31,244 nucleotides of DNA from an uncultured Lachnospiraceae bacterium. Lineage in GTDB: Bacteria; Bacillota; Clostridia; Lachnospirales; Lachnospiraceae. Location of the stretch: positions 1 to 31,244 of the forward strand of contig CAJUFQ010000039.1 of the NCBI GenBank assembly GCA_910585625.1, given 5' to 3'. Below the pieces are notes generated by a model. The model did not search any database and was not told the DNA's origin. It saw only the letters and a list, made by a program, of their open reading frames with translations. How positions within the stretch are numbered: position 1 is the stretch's first letter; each line of letters starts with the position of its first letter. The translations under genes were made by a program, and so were the position numbers. This document shows, piece by piece, positions 7,635 through 16,015 of the stretch.

Positions 7635-9515
7635 TCACTTCCTATTCTGCTGTTCTAAATACACTAACAAAACAGAAATATCTGCCGGTGAAACTCCAGA
7701 AATTCGAGAAGCCTGTCCTACATTTACTGGCTGGTATAGATTCAGTTTTTGCCTCGCCTCAATTCGAAGACTTTGTACCTTATCATAATCAAAATTTTCT
7801 GGTAACTTTTTATTTTCTAATTTCTTAAATTCCTTTACCTGTTTCAGCTGACGCTTAATATACCCATCATATTTCACATGAATATTTACTTGTTCAATGA
7901 CATCACTGGCAAGTTCCGGCCTCTGCGGATCAATCTCAGCAAGAACTTCATATGATAATTCAGGTCTCCTAATTAATTCTGCTAAGGTAGTTCCCGTTTT
8001 CAATGGAGTACTGCCATGCTCTTCCAGCAATCTTTGGACTTGTGCATTTGCTCCTATATTCACATGCCCAATCCTTTCCACCTCCTGATCGATCAAACGC
8101 TCCTTCTCCACTACCCAATCATATCTTTCCTGACCAATCAAGCCCAAGGCATAACCTTTTTTTGTGAGACGAAGATCCGCATTATCCTGACGCAAAAGCA
8201 AACGATATTCCGCTCTTGAAGTCATCATACGGTAAGGTTCATGATTTTCTTTGGTAACTAAATCATCAATCAACACACCTATATAAGATTCTGAACGATC
8301 CAGAACCAGAGGTTCTTTCCCCAGCACAGACATCGCAGCATTGACGCCTGCAATAAATCCCTGCGCTGCCGCTTCTTCATAACCAGAACTTCCATTGAAC
8401 TGTCCACCTGAAAATAATCCCTTAATCCCCTTAAACTCTAATGTCGGGTAAAGCTGCCTTGGATTGATACAATCATATTCTATAGCATAGGCATTGCGGA
8501 CAATCTTAGCATTTTCTAATCCAGGAACACTGCGGTACATCTGATATTGCACATCTTCTGGCAGCGAACTGGACATACCGCCAACATACATTTCATTCGT
8601 ATAAAGCCCTTCCGGTTCTATAAAAACCTGATGGCGTTCCTTATCTGCAAATTTCACCACCTTATCTTCTATGGAAGGGCAGTATCTTGGCCCAGTTCCT
8701 TCAATCATCCCAGAATATAAAGGGGATCGGTCTAAATTTTCTTTTATAATCTTATGAGTCTTTTCATTTGTATAAGTCAGCCAGCAAGAAACTTGATCGA
8801 TCTGCACATCTTCAGGATTCGTTGTAAATGAAAAGGGCACTACCTTCTCATCCCCCTTCTGTTCCTGCATTTTGCTGAAATCAAGAGAACGTTTATCTAT
8901 TCTTGCTGGAGTTCCAGTTTTAAAGCGGAAAATTTCTATATTATTATCTTCTAAGGACTTAGAAAGAGAATTTGCCGGCTGCAATCCATTTGGCCCCGTA
9001 TAATTTACAATATCTCCATACAAGCATCTGGCCTTGAGATATGTACCAGTACAAAGAACAACTGACTTACTATAATACGTCGCTCCAGAAAATGTCTTCA
9101 CTCCTTTTGCTATGCCATCTTCAATAATAAGTTCAGTTACTTCCGCCTGCCGCAAAGTAAGTCCTTCTGTATTCTCCAAAGTTTTACGCATCAAACTGCT
9201 ATATTCCGCTTTATCTGCCTGTGCGCGGAGAGAATGTACAGCAGGCCCTTTTGAAATATTCAGCATTTTTGACTGAATAAAAGTTTTATCAATGTTAATC
9301 CCCATCTGTCCCCCCAGAGCATCAATTTCCTTAACAAGATGACCTTTAGAACTCCCTCCGATATTAGGATTACAAGGCATCAAGGCAATACTCTCCACAC
9401 TAACTGTAAATACGATTGTTTCTAATCCCAGCCTGGCGCAGGCGAGCGCTGCTTCACATCCTGCATGGCCTGCCCCCACTACACAAACATCATATGTTTC
9501 TACAACACAAGGCAT
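7635..9515 (-). CDS. mnmG: tRNA uridine-34 5-carboxymethylaminomethyl synthase subunit MnmG/GidA
   Basis: 626 residues, the normal size. The FAD-binding Rossmann motif is VVGAGHAGCEAA near residues 13-24. PCNPNIGGSSKGHLVKEIDA (48-67) and the later family motifs YCPSIEDKV and SGGQFNGSSGYEEAA are intact. The C-terminal helical region that contacts tRNA and MnmE ends in QASRISGVSPADISVLLVYL. MnmG works with MnmE to modify the wobble uridine of tRNAs that read two-codon boxes. A strong GGAGGG site precedes the ATG. It is 145 bases downstream of mnmE. Confidence 0.97.
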   Translation of the reverse strand: MPCVVETYDVCVVGAGHAGCEAALACARLGLETIVFTVSVESIALMPCNPNIGGSSKGHLVKEIDALGGQMGINIDKTFIQSKMLNISKGPAVHSLRAQADKAEYSSLMRKTLENTEGLTLRQAEVTELIIEDGIAKGVKTFSGATYYSKSVVLCTGTYLKARCLYGDIVNYTGPNGLQPANSLSKSLEDNNIEIFRFKTGTPARIDKRSLDFSKMQEQKGDEKVVPFSFTTNPEDVQIDQVSCWLTYTNEKTHKIIKENLDRSPLYSGMIEGTGPRYCPSIEDKVVKFADKERHQVFIEPEGLYTNEMYVGGMSSSLPEDVQYQMYRSVPGLENAKIVRNAYAIEYDCINPRQLYPTLEFKGIKGLFSGGQFNGSSGYEEAAAQGFIAGVNAAMSVLGKEPLVLDRSESYIGVLIDDLVTKENHEPYRMMTSRAEYRLLLRQDNADLRLTKKGYALGLIGQERYDWVVEKERLIDQEVERIGHVNIGANAQVQRLLEEHGSTPLKTGTTLAELIRRPELSYEVLAEIDPQRPELASDVIEQVNIHVKYDGYIKRQLKQVKEFKKLENKKLPENFDYDKVQSLRIEARQKLNLYQPVNVGQASRISGVSPADISVLLVYLEQQNRK

Positions 9516-9660
9516 AAAAAGCCCTCCTCTTTTTTGTGTTAATTTTATTTTTAATACAAAATATAAATTAAAATCAAAATATAATTAATATATTTATATT
9601 AATTTTTCTTTAAATAGTATAAAGTAACCAACTTTTCTTTCATTGCTTTTTCTTTGAAAA

Positions 9661-11052
9661 TTATTTTCCCATACAAAATTTTGAAAAAATCTCATTCACC
9701 AAATCTTCCCCAACCGTCTCTCCAATAATATTACCTAATGATTCATAGGCGCTCATAAGATCTATAGAATAAAAATCCTCTGGCATCTCTTGCGCAATAC
9801 TATGCTCCACAAGACGAATGCTTTCCAAGGCAGATTGCAGGGCAGCTTTATGCCTCACATTGGTAATACATATTTCATCATTATATGATATCTCACCTTC
9901 AAAAAACATCTGACGGATTTCATTCCTCAATGCTCCTAGCCCATCCCCTCCCTTCGCAGATATTGGAATAATGTGCAAAGAAAGTCCATAGCCACATAGG
10001 ATTTCCTTAAAATCCTGTTCTGAAATTACCTGAGGCAAATCAGATTTATTCAAGAGAATCATAGCTTTACGATTCTGCAAAAGTTCCAGGATTTCTTTAT
10101 CGTCTTTATCCAGATGGACAGAAGAATCCACTACATAAATGATTAAGTCAGACTTATCCATATATTCTTTCGCTTTTTCCACGCCTATTTTTTCCACCGC
10201 ATCTTCTGTCTCGCGGATTCCTGCAGTATCGACAATATTCAAGGTAATGCCATCCAGGTTAACTTGTTCCTCGATAATATCCCGCGTTGTTCCAGGTATA
10301 TCTGTAACGATTGCCCGTTCCTTTCCCACAAGAACATTCAGTAGAGATGATTTTCCAGCATTAGGTTTTCCTATAATTACAGTACGGATTCCCTCTTTTA
10401 ACAATTTTCCATTATCTGAAACAGACAGCAATCCTTCAATTTCTTCAGATATCTCTGTAATGATATGTCCAAGCTTCTCTCCATATCCTTCAAGTGATAT
10501 ATGCTCCGGGTCATCCAAAGCAGATTCAATAAAAGCAATCTCATGGATTATTTTTGCCCGGATTTCCTTTACCTTTTCTTTTACACTACCCTGCAGCTGT
10601 TGCAATGAAGATTCCAAAGCAAAATCATTCTTAGCATTAATCACATCAATAACAGATTCTGCCTGTGAAAGATCGATTCTTCCATTAAGAAAAGCACGCT
10701 TTGTAAATTCCCCAGGCTCTGCAGGCCTTGCCCCATATTTTACTACCGTTTCTAAAATACGCTTCATTACAAGGATTCCACCATGGCAGTCAATTTCCAC
10801 AGTATCTTCCGCTGTATAGCTATTTGGCGCTTTCATGATGGCAACTATGACTTCGTCTATCATTTTATCTCCATCATAAATATAGCCATAATGAATGGTA
10901 TGGCTTGGCATCTGTGACAATAGTTTATCTCCAGTCCTAGATTTATAAACTTTATCAATAACTGCAAAGGACTCTTCCCCGCTGATACGGACTATCCCTA
11001 TCCCTGAATTTGTCATGGCAGTAGCAATCGCCGCAATCGTATCTCCCTCCAT
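9661..11052 (-). CDS. mnmE: tRNA-modification GTPase MnmE/TrmE
   Basis: 463 residues. The N-terminal formyl-THF-binding domain (about 1-118) starts DTIAAIATAM. A helical domain follows, with the GTPase domain inserted in it: P-loop GKPNAGKSS at 228-236, TTRD near 255-258, DTAG at 275-278 and NKSD near 337-340. The C-terminus is FCMGK, where most homologues have FCIGK; the cysteine is conserved. MnmE and MnmG form the complex that modifies U34 of tRNA. An AAGGAG site lies five bases before the ATG. A hairpin at 11139-11169 separates it from jag, so it may have its own promoter in the 129-base gap. Confidence 0.97.
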   Translation of the reverse strand: MEGDTIAAIATAMTNSGIGIVRISGEESFAVIDKVYKSRTGDKLLSQMPSHTIHYGYIYDGDKMIDEVIVAIMKAPNSYTAEDTVEIDCHGGILVMKRILETVVKYGARPAEPGEFTKRAFLNGRIDLSQAESVIDVINAKNDFALESSLQQLQGSVKEKVKEIRAKIIHEIAFIESALDDPEHISLEGYGEKLGHIITEISEEIEGLLSVSDNGKLLKEGIRTVIIGKPNAGKSSLLNVLVGKERAIVTDIPGTTRDIIEEQVNLDGITLNIVDTAGIRETEDAVEKIGVEKAKEYMDKSDLIIYVVDSSVHLDKDDKEILELLQNRKAMILLNKSDLPQVISEQDFKEILCGYGLSLHIIPISAKGGDGLGALRNEIRQMFFEGEISYNDEICITNVRHKAALQSALESIRLVEHSIAQEMPEDFYSIDLMSAYESLGNIIGETVGEDLVNEIFSKFCMGK

Positions 11053-11138
11053 GGTTTCTCCTTTCGCGTATTAATTTTTTAAGACATATAATTTCCGAAA
11101 AGAATTAAAATAATAAACAACCTAATAATCCTAAAAGT

Positions 11139-11169
11139 AAATACCCCGTCAGCTTGCTGCGAGGTATTT
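11139..11169 (-). terminator. Hairpin terminator or attenuator after jag
   Basis: On the minus strand AAATACCTCG pairs with CGGGGTATTT (one G-T pair), with an inner CAGC/GCTG stem. It is followed by ACTTTTA, only a weak T tract. It begins 12 bases after the jag stop codon and could end or reduce transcription from the rpmH-yidC-jag group before mnmE. Confidence 0.55.
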
Positions 11170-11181
11170 CACTTAAAAATC

Positions 11182-11811
11182 TTATGAATTTTTCTTTAAT
11201 GTTACCACTACATATCTGAAAGGTTCTTCCCCTTCACTGTGCGTACTTACATATCTGTCACTCTGCAAAGCAGAATGGATGACACGCCGCTCAAAAGGAT
11301 TCATGGGTTCAAGGGAAACCGGACGTTTTGTCCTCTTAACCTTATAAGCAATGTTCTTCGCCAGATTCTCCAACGTATCTCTGCGCCTCTTTCGGTAATT
11401 CTCTGTATCAATCTTAACCTTAACAAATTCATTTACCTGTTTTCCTACCGCAAGGTTTGTCAGATACTGCAGGGAATCCAGCGTCTGCCCACGTTTGCCA
11501 ATCAGTACTCCCATCTCGTTACCTTTAAGCTCTACGTCAATATTTTTCTCATCCTCACTCTTATTGATGATAATCTCGACTTCCAAATCCATTGCATTGA
11601 ATATATCATGCAGAAATCCTTTCACAAACTCTTCCAGGGAAAATTTCTTCCAAATCTTTATGACCGCCGGTTTGCTGCCAATCCCCAAGAACCCGACGCT
11701 TCCTTTTTCGATGATTTCTGTCTCAACTTTATCGCTCGTGGTCCCGAGCTTAATTAACCCTTCCGTAATCGCATCTTCTACTGTCTTAGCCGTTACTTCA
11801 ATACAATCCAT
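11182..11811 (-). CDS. jag: RNA-binding protein Jag/KhpB (SpoIIIJ-associated)
   Basis: 209 residues with the three expected parts. The Jag N-terminal domain (about 1-50) contains GSVGFLGIGSKPAVI. The KH domain (about 70-145) has the loop GVLIGKRGQTLDSLQYL. The R3H domain (about 146-209) contains the conserved arginine-rich helix and the histidine of RRVIHSAL, ending VVVTLKKN. Proteins of this type bind many RNAs and influence cell-wall synthesis and division in Gram-positive bacteria. It lies 22 bases downstream of yidC, the usual partner, and is almost certainly co-transcribed with it. Confidence 0.95.
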   Translation of the reverse strand: MDCIEVTAKTVEDAITEGLIKLGTTSDKVETEIIEKGSVGFLGIGSKPAVIKIWKKFSLEEFVKGFLHDIFNAMDLEVEIIINKSEDEKNIDVELKGNEMGVLIGKRGQTLDSLQYLTNLAVGKQVNEFVKVKIDTENYRKRRRDTLENLAKNIAYKVKRTKRPVSLEPMNPFERRVIHSALQSDRYVSTHSEGEEPFRYVVVTLKKNS

Positions 11812-11833
11812 CTCAAATTCCCCCTAGTCTCTG

Positions 11834-13102
11834 TCACTTGTTATTTCTCTCATTAAAATCCTTTACCATATTCGCCCTCTCCAAAAGGCTTCCTTTTCTC
11901 GCACTCTTCGCATATTCTGCTGTCTTGCGAAGAATCTCTTCCTTCTTTTCTGTATCGACAGGCTCAGAGATTTTTTTCGTATTCATTCTAGCTGCATTTG
12001 CAATCTGATTCTCACGGATACCTTGTTTTTCTTTCTTCTTCTTAACCTTTTCCTTATTCTTCTCAATGATAGCATCAAGATCCAGATTCTTAAAGTGACG
12101 GTTGAAAGCCACCTGCTGAATGGAACGGATAACAGAACCGGCAATCCAGTAAATACCGGCGCCTACCGGTACGGAAAATACCATGAGCAGAGATAACAAT
12201 GGCATCATCGTATTCATAGTTTTCATCTGCCTTGCCATCGCATCATTATTGTCGCCTGAAGCATTTGCAGTATTGGTAGTAGGCATCAGCTTAATATTAA
12301 GTACCTGGGACAGATAAGAAAACAACGGAATCAAAATCGCACCAATAATCAAAATAAAATCTTTTTCTTTCCAACCACTGGAAATAAGGTTTATGGGAGA
12401 ATTCGCAATATTAATCCCAAAAAAATTATTCATATGCTGCACTGCCGTCTCAGTAGAAGTAATCACATCAGCCAGGCCGCTGAAATTATCACGCAGTACA
12501 TCCCATCCCGCACTCGGGAGTGCATACAAAACATCGATGATGGAATTTGAGGTTGTAGCTGCTGTCTCAAAATTAAGGCTAGCCGCCGCATTTCCATCTT
12601 CTACTACCTTCTCCATCAGGCTCTGGAACCCATTCACATTTACAATCTTATCTACAAGCCCTAAGTAAATATCTTTTACACTGTCTACATAAGCAGGCAC
12701 ATTACGGATAACCTGATACATGGCAATAAAAATTGGGAAGTTAATCAGCATCTGCACACAACTGCCCATAGGGGATACGCCGTACTTCTCATATACCATC
12801 TGCGTCTCTTCATTCATCTTCTGCATGGAGACTTGATCTTTTTTATTTTTATATTTCTCCCGGATTGCATTAATCTCCGGCTGCATTACTTGCGTCAGTT
12901 TAGAAAATTTCTGCTGCTTATAAGTCAACGGCATCATTAGAAAATAAATGATGAATGTAAACAATACAATACAGACAGCAATATTCTGAATGCCGAACAC
13001 ATCATTCAAAAACATATACAGGCTATTCATGATGTAACCAATCAGACGCGCAATCGGACCTACAATCTTGCCTGAATACTGAGTCAAAACTATTTCTGCC
13101 AA
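11834..13102 (-). CDS. yidC: Membrane protein insertase YidC/SpoIIIJ
   Basis: 422 residues, longer than typical Gram-positive YidC. The core is clear: a transmembrane segment near residues 38-60 ending LMMPLTYKQQ, the cytoplasmic hairpin with KYGVSPMGSC, then LINFPIFIAMYQVIR, a span near residues 245-270, and PVGAGIYWIAGSVIRSIQQ. The extra length comes from a long segment between the second and third core spans (about 145-235) and a lysine-rich cytoplasmic tail (about 345-422). No lipobox cysteine is present at the N-terminus. YidC inserts membrane proteins alone or with Sec. Translation starts at TTG (13100-13102) nine bases after AGGAGG. It follows yidD by 18 bases. Confidence 0.95.
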   Translation of the reverse strand: MAEIVLTQYSGKIVGPIARLIGYIMNSLYMFLNDVFGIQNIAVCIVLFTFIIYFLMMPLTYKQQKFSKLTQVMQPEINAIREKYKNKKDQVSMQKMNEETQMVYEKYGVSPMGSCVQMLINFPIFIAMYQVIRNVPAYVDSVKDIYLGLVDKIVNVNGFQSLMEKVVEDGNAAASLNFETAATTSNSIIDVLYALPSAGWDVLRDNFSGLADVITSTETAVQHMNNFFGINIANSPINLISSGWKEKDFILIIGAILIPLFSYLSQVLNIKLMPTTNTANASGDNNDAMARQMKTMNTMMPLLSLLMVFSVPVGAGIYWIAGSVIRSIQQVAFNRHFKNLDLDAIIEKNKEKVKKKKEKQGIRENQIANAARMNTKKISEPVDTEKKEEILRKTAEYAKSARKGSLLERANMVKDFNERNNK

Positions 13103-13120
13103 CTCGTTAAACCTCCTAAA

Positions 13121-13330
13121 TTACGGAACCGGGTCATATCCTCCCTTTGAGAACGGATTACATCTTACAATCCTCCACCCGGCTAACAAAGATCCCTTCA
13201 ATGCCCCATATTTTTCAATCGCTTCCAATCCATACGTAGAACATGTAGGATAATAAGGACATTTCGTCGTCTTGAAAGGCGAAACATATTTTCGGTATAA
13301 CTTAATAAAAAAAATAAGAATTCTCTTCAA
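13121..13330 (-). CDS. yidD: Membrane protein insertion efficiency factor YidD
   Basis: 69 residues. An N-terminal amphipathic helix (ILIFFIKLYRKYVSP) is followed by the YidD core with conserved cysteines: CPYYPTCSTYGLEAIEKYG, then GWRIVRCNPFSKGGYDPVP, the usual C-terminus. The protein lies on the inner face of the membrane and helps YidC insertion. The start appears to be TTG with GGAG four bases upstream; no in-frame ATG fits. It is between rnpA and yidC in the conserved order. Confidence 0.93.
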   Translation of the reverse strand: MKRILIFFIKLYRKYVSPFKTTKCPYYPTCSTYGLEAIEKYGALKGSLLAGWRIVRCNPFSKGGYDPVP

Positions 13331-13384
13331 AACACTCCATCTTCTTTTCCGATTTCAATTCGTGCGCCGTTTTGCCAGGCTCAC

Positions 13385-13735
13385 TTAACTCTCAGTGTCA
13401 TTTTTCAAAATACGATGAAGATTCCCAAGGTGCAGGACTGCCCGCTCCGTCTCATGATAAGATACATTTTTTGCCGACACCCTTGCTATGATTACAATGT
13501 CCAAACCACTATTGAACTTTTCTTCCTGCAACCGGTATGCCTCTCTGACTAATCTGGTGATATGATGTCTGATAACGCTATTTCCTACTTTTTTACTGAC
13601 TGATATTCCTAATCTGTTCTTCGCCAGATTATTTTCCAGAACATACATAACGAAAAAGCGGTTTGCATATGATTTACCATTCCTATATACGTTCTGGAAA
13701 TAACTGCTCTTCTTCAATGATTCCGAAAATTTCAT
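13385..13735 (-). CDS. rnpA: Ribonuclease P protein component
   Basis: 116 residues, a normal length. The protein is basic, with the N-terminal KSSYFQNVYRNGKSYANRFFVMY segment that binds precursor-tRNA leader. The signature region is GISVSKKVGNSVIRHHITRLVREAYR. The usual RNxxKR core is written RHHITR here, a variant I believe is common in Lachnospiraceae. The protein assists the RNase P RNA in removing tRNA 5' leaders. It starts 47 bases after rpmH, from the same promoter. Confidence 0.95.
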   Translation of the reverse strand: MKFSESLKKSSYFQNVYRNGKSYANRFFVMYVLENNLAKNRLGISVSKKVGNSVIRHHITRLVREAYRLQEEKFNSGLDIVIIARVSAKNVSYHETERAVLHLGNLHRILKNDTES

Positions 13736-13782
13736 AAATTATCTTCTTTCCTAGGTAGAAGAAAGACCACAAAAGCTGTGGC

Positions 13783-13917
13783 CTAAGCTGATAATCTTTT
13801 TCTTCCTTTTAATCTTCTTGCAGCTAAAACTTTTCTTCCGCCCTTCGTACTCATCCTCTTCCTGAATCCGTGTACTTTGGACCTATGTCTTTTTTTTGGC
13901 TGATAAGTCATCTTCAT
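13783..13917 (-). CDS. rpmH: 50S ribosomal protein L34
   Basis: The minus strand encodes 44 residues beginning MKMTYQPKKRHRSKVHGF and ending RRLKGRKRLSA, the complete and invariant-looking L34. GAGGAGG lies seven bases from the ATG. A strong promoter lies upstream at 13956-13983. It heads the conserved rpmH-rnpA-yidD-yidC-jag group and borders oriC. Confidence 0.97.
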   Translation of the reverse strand: MKMTYQPKKRHRSKVHGFRKRMSTKGGRKVLAARRLKGRKRLSA

Positions 13918-13955
13918 GGGTATCCACCTCCTCTGCGTTAAAAAACATCATTTTT

Positions 13956-13983
13956 ATTATAACAAAAAATGTCCAAGAGTCAA
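13956..13983 (-). promoter_or_regulatory. SigA-type promoter of the rpmH group
   Basis: On the minus strand TTGACT (13978-13983) and TATAAT (13956-13961) are separated by 16 bases, close to full consensus. It fires away from oriC and toward rpmH, about 40 bases before its start codon. Confidence 0.8.
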
Positions 13984-14325
13984 GCTATTTTAAGAGTTTT
14001 TTACTAATTCACACAAATAAACAGAGATTCCACATCCATTTCCACAGTTTCAACATATCCTTGATAAGTAATTTTCGTTTTTTCCATTTTATTCCCATGC
14101 TTAAAAATAAAAAACGATAGATTTTTTATTTTCCACAAAATTAACACTATATATATTAATAAGGAAGAAACTAAAACTATCCACAAATTATCCACATTAT
14201 CCACGTTTACATAAAGTTATCAAGAAAATGTGGATAACTTGTTAGTAACTATGCCCTTTTTTCTTATTCTTGCCATATAAAGACTTTTTTTCTTTCGTTA
14301 TCCCCTACACATAAATAAAAATTTA
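13984..14325. other. oriC: Replication origin oriC, upstream DnaA-box cluster
   Basis: This AT-rich gap between rpmH and dnaA holds DnaA boxes. TTATCCACA is perfect at 14188-14196 and, inverted, at 14229-14237. TTATCCACG lies at 14197-14205 and CTATCCACA at 14177-14185, giving three direct boxes within 29 bases. Looser matches (TTTCCACAG, TTTCCACAA) lie near 14040 and 14131. AT-only stretches around 14110-14170 could unwind. Known origins of related bacteria have box clusters on both sides of dnaA, and that layout is seen here. Confidence 0.85.
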
Positions 14326-14354
14326 TTGATTATTTGGGCAATCTGCGTTATTAT
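14326..14354 (+). promoter_or_regulatory. Candidate dnaA promoter
   Basis: TTGATT (14326-14331) and TATTAT (14349-14354) are 17 bases apart, about 100 bases before the dnaA start. Between them and the gene lies an 8-bp inverted repeat (14396-14403 and 14412-14419). The DnaA boxes lie upstream, which would allow autoregulation. Confidence 0.4.
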
Positions 14355-14395
14355 AAACTATGAGAGACTATAAATATATGAAGCAATGCAAAAAT

Positions 14396-14419
14396 TGAGC
14401 CAACTTATTGCTTGGCTCA
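14396..14419 (+). other. Hairpin in the dnaA leader
   Basis: TGAGCCAA and TTGGCTCA form a perfect 8-bp stem around an 8-base loop, followed by the loose DnaA-box-like TTGTTCACA at 14420-14428. There is no T tract, so it is not a simple terminator. It ends 37 bases before the dnaA start and could affect mRNA stability or translation. Confidence 0.5.
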
Positions 14420-14456
14420 TTGTTCACAGCAGCAAAAATAAAACTTGGAGACTTGT

Positions 14457-15806
14457 ATGGAGCTTATTTTAGAAAAATGGGAAGAGATACTGAAAACCGT
14501 CAAAGAAGAATATGATGTCGCAGATGTGGCCTTCAATTCCTGGCTCAGGCCTTTGCAGGTTTATACAATCGTAGACTCAACACTCTACATCCTCATCACA
14601 TCAGAACAAGTACTGATCAGCTATATAAAAAAAAGGTTCACAATCCCGTTAAAAGTCGTGATTGCGGAAATCACCGGCACAGAATATGAGATTGAATTCA
14701 TAAGCAAAGACCAAACTGCCGATATCAGACCACATAAAAAAGAAAAAGAATCTAACATACTTCCTCCGAAGCATACAAGCCTGAACCCAAATTATGTCTT
14801 CGATACTTTTGTTGTTGGCAAGAACAATTCATTTGCACATGCAGCATGTCTTGCCGTAGCCGATTCTCCCGGAGAAGTTTACAATCCTCTCTATATCTAT
14901 GGAGGGCCAGGATTAGGTAAGACCCATCTGATGCAGTCAATCGGACATTTTATCTTAAAGCAGAAACCGGATAAGAAAGTCCTTTACGTCACTTCCGAAC
15001 AATTTACAAATGAAGTGATTGACTCCATCCGTAACGGTAATGCTTCCGCCATGAACAAGTTGCGTGAAAAATACCGTACCGTAGACGTATTGATGATTGA
15101 CGATGTGCAGTTCATCATAGGAAAGGAAAGCACACAGGAAGAATTTTTCCATACATTCAACGTCCTTCATTCTGCCGGAAAACAGATTGTACTTTCTTCC
15201 GACAAGCCGCCGAAAGACATGGAAACACTGGAAGAAAGGATACGTTCCCGTTTCGAATGGGGACTTCTTGCTGATGTAGGTTATCCTGATTATGAGACAC
15301 GTATGGCAATCCTGCGCCGCAAGGAAGAAATCGACGGTTTTCTTCTGGATGACAGCATTTTAGATTATATTGCCACGAACATCAAGTCAAATGTCCGTGA
15401 ACTGGAAGGGGCTCTCAATAAACTGCTGGCTCTCTCCAACCTGGAACACAAACATATTACGATGGAAGTAGCCGTGCAAGAGCTTCAGAATATTATTTCA
15501 CCGGACAAGCCAAGGGAAGTCACGCCCCAGCTTGTCATTGAGATTGTGGCGGAACATTTTAATATTTCCACAGACCAGATGATTTCTAAGACAAGGAGCA
15601 ACGACATTGCAAGGCCGAGGCAAATTGCAATGTATCTATGCAAAGACATGACTGCAGCTCCTTTGGACACCATCGGAGCGTTACTGGGCGGAAGGGATCA
15701 TTCCACCATTATTTATGGTATCAAAAAAGTTACGGACGAATATAAGAAGGACGAAAATTTCCACCATTTAATAGAAACTATCAAGAAAAAAATTAACCCT
15801 AACTAG
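14457..15806 (+). CDS. dnaA: Chromosomal replication initiator DnaA
   Basis: 449 residues from ATG 14457, which has GGAG six bases upstream; the frame also opens at a TTG four codons earlier. Domain I (about 1-80) contains FNSWLRPLQV. A short linker follows. The AAA+ domain has Walker A GGPGLGKTH at 149-157, Walker B VLMIDDVQF at 211-219, and the sensor region ending RSRFEWGL. Domain IV has the DNA-binding helix-turn-helix with ARPRQIAMYL and the signature GGRDHSTIIYG. DnaA binds the boxes on both sides of its gene and opens the origin. It is the first gene of the rightward core cluster. Confidence 0.98.
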   Translation: MELILEKWEEILKTVKEEYDVADVAFNSWLRPLQVYTIVDSTLYILITSEQVLISYIKKRFTIPLKVVIAEITGTEYEIEFISKDQTADIRPHKKEKESNILPPKHTSLNPNYVFDTFVVGKNNSFAHAACLAVADSPGEVYNPLYIYGGPGLGKTHLMQSIGHFILKQKPDKKVLYVTSEQFTNEVIDSIRNGNASAMNKLREKYRTVDVLMIDDVQFIIGKESTQEEFFHTFNVLHSAGKQIVLSSDKPPKDMETLEERIRSRFEWGLLADVGYPDYETRMAILRRKEEIDGFLLDDSILDYIATNIKSNVRELEGALNKLLALSNLEHKHITMEVAVQELQNIISPDKPREVTPQLVIEIVAEHFNISTDQMISKTRSNDIARPRQIAMYLCKDMTAAPLDTIGALLGGRDHSTIIYGIKKVTDEYKKDENFHHLIETIKKKINPN

Positions 15807-16015
15807 ATATTAAGATTAGGAAATTAATTTTATTCACAGTTTATCACAGCCATTTCAAGATAAAACTCACATAGTTATTCATAGGCATTATGTCCTGAAA
15901 GTCTTTAAAATTAAGGACTTCAAGCGTTATTCACATATAAACATGCCCTATTACGAAGAATACGAATCTCTTACTATAAATATATATTTACGTTCAGGAA
16001 GGAGTTATTCACATT
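15807..16015. other. Downstream DnaA-box cluster between dnaA and dnaN
   Basis: This spacer has boxes spelled TTATTCACA at 15830-15838, 15927-15935 and 16005-16013, with looser TTATCACAG at 15841-15849 and TTATTCATA at 15875-15883. An AT-rich run at about 15970-15990 (ACTATAAATATATATTTA) is a possible unwinding element. The last box lies exactly between the dnaN ribosome binding site (AAGGAG, 15999-16004) and its ATG. Confidence 0.75.

Noticed and set aside
9583..9602. AT-only palindrome in the mnmE-mnmG gap
   Set aside because: Such palindromes arise by chance in nearly pure AT sequence, and there is no GC stem or T-run logic.
10139..10819. Long plus-strand reading frame of 226 codons opposite mnmE
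   Set aside because: It lies entirely antisense to a clearly conserved GTPase, is Ser/Ile-rich as expected of a shadow frame, and has no recognisable motif.
13767..13781. Small hairpin (CCACA/TGTGG) between rpmH and rnpA
   Set aside because: The stem is only five base pairs, without a T tract. It is too weak to call a terminator, and rpmH and rnpA are normally co-transcribed.
14004..14204. 66-residue minus-strand reading frame in the rpmH-dnaA gap
   Set aside because: It overlaps the main DnaA boxes. Its shorter version (starting MEKTKITYQGYV) has only a weak ribosome site, and the codons are explained by box-like TGTGGA words. No family resemblance was seen.
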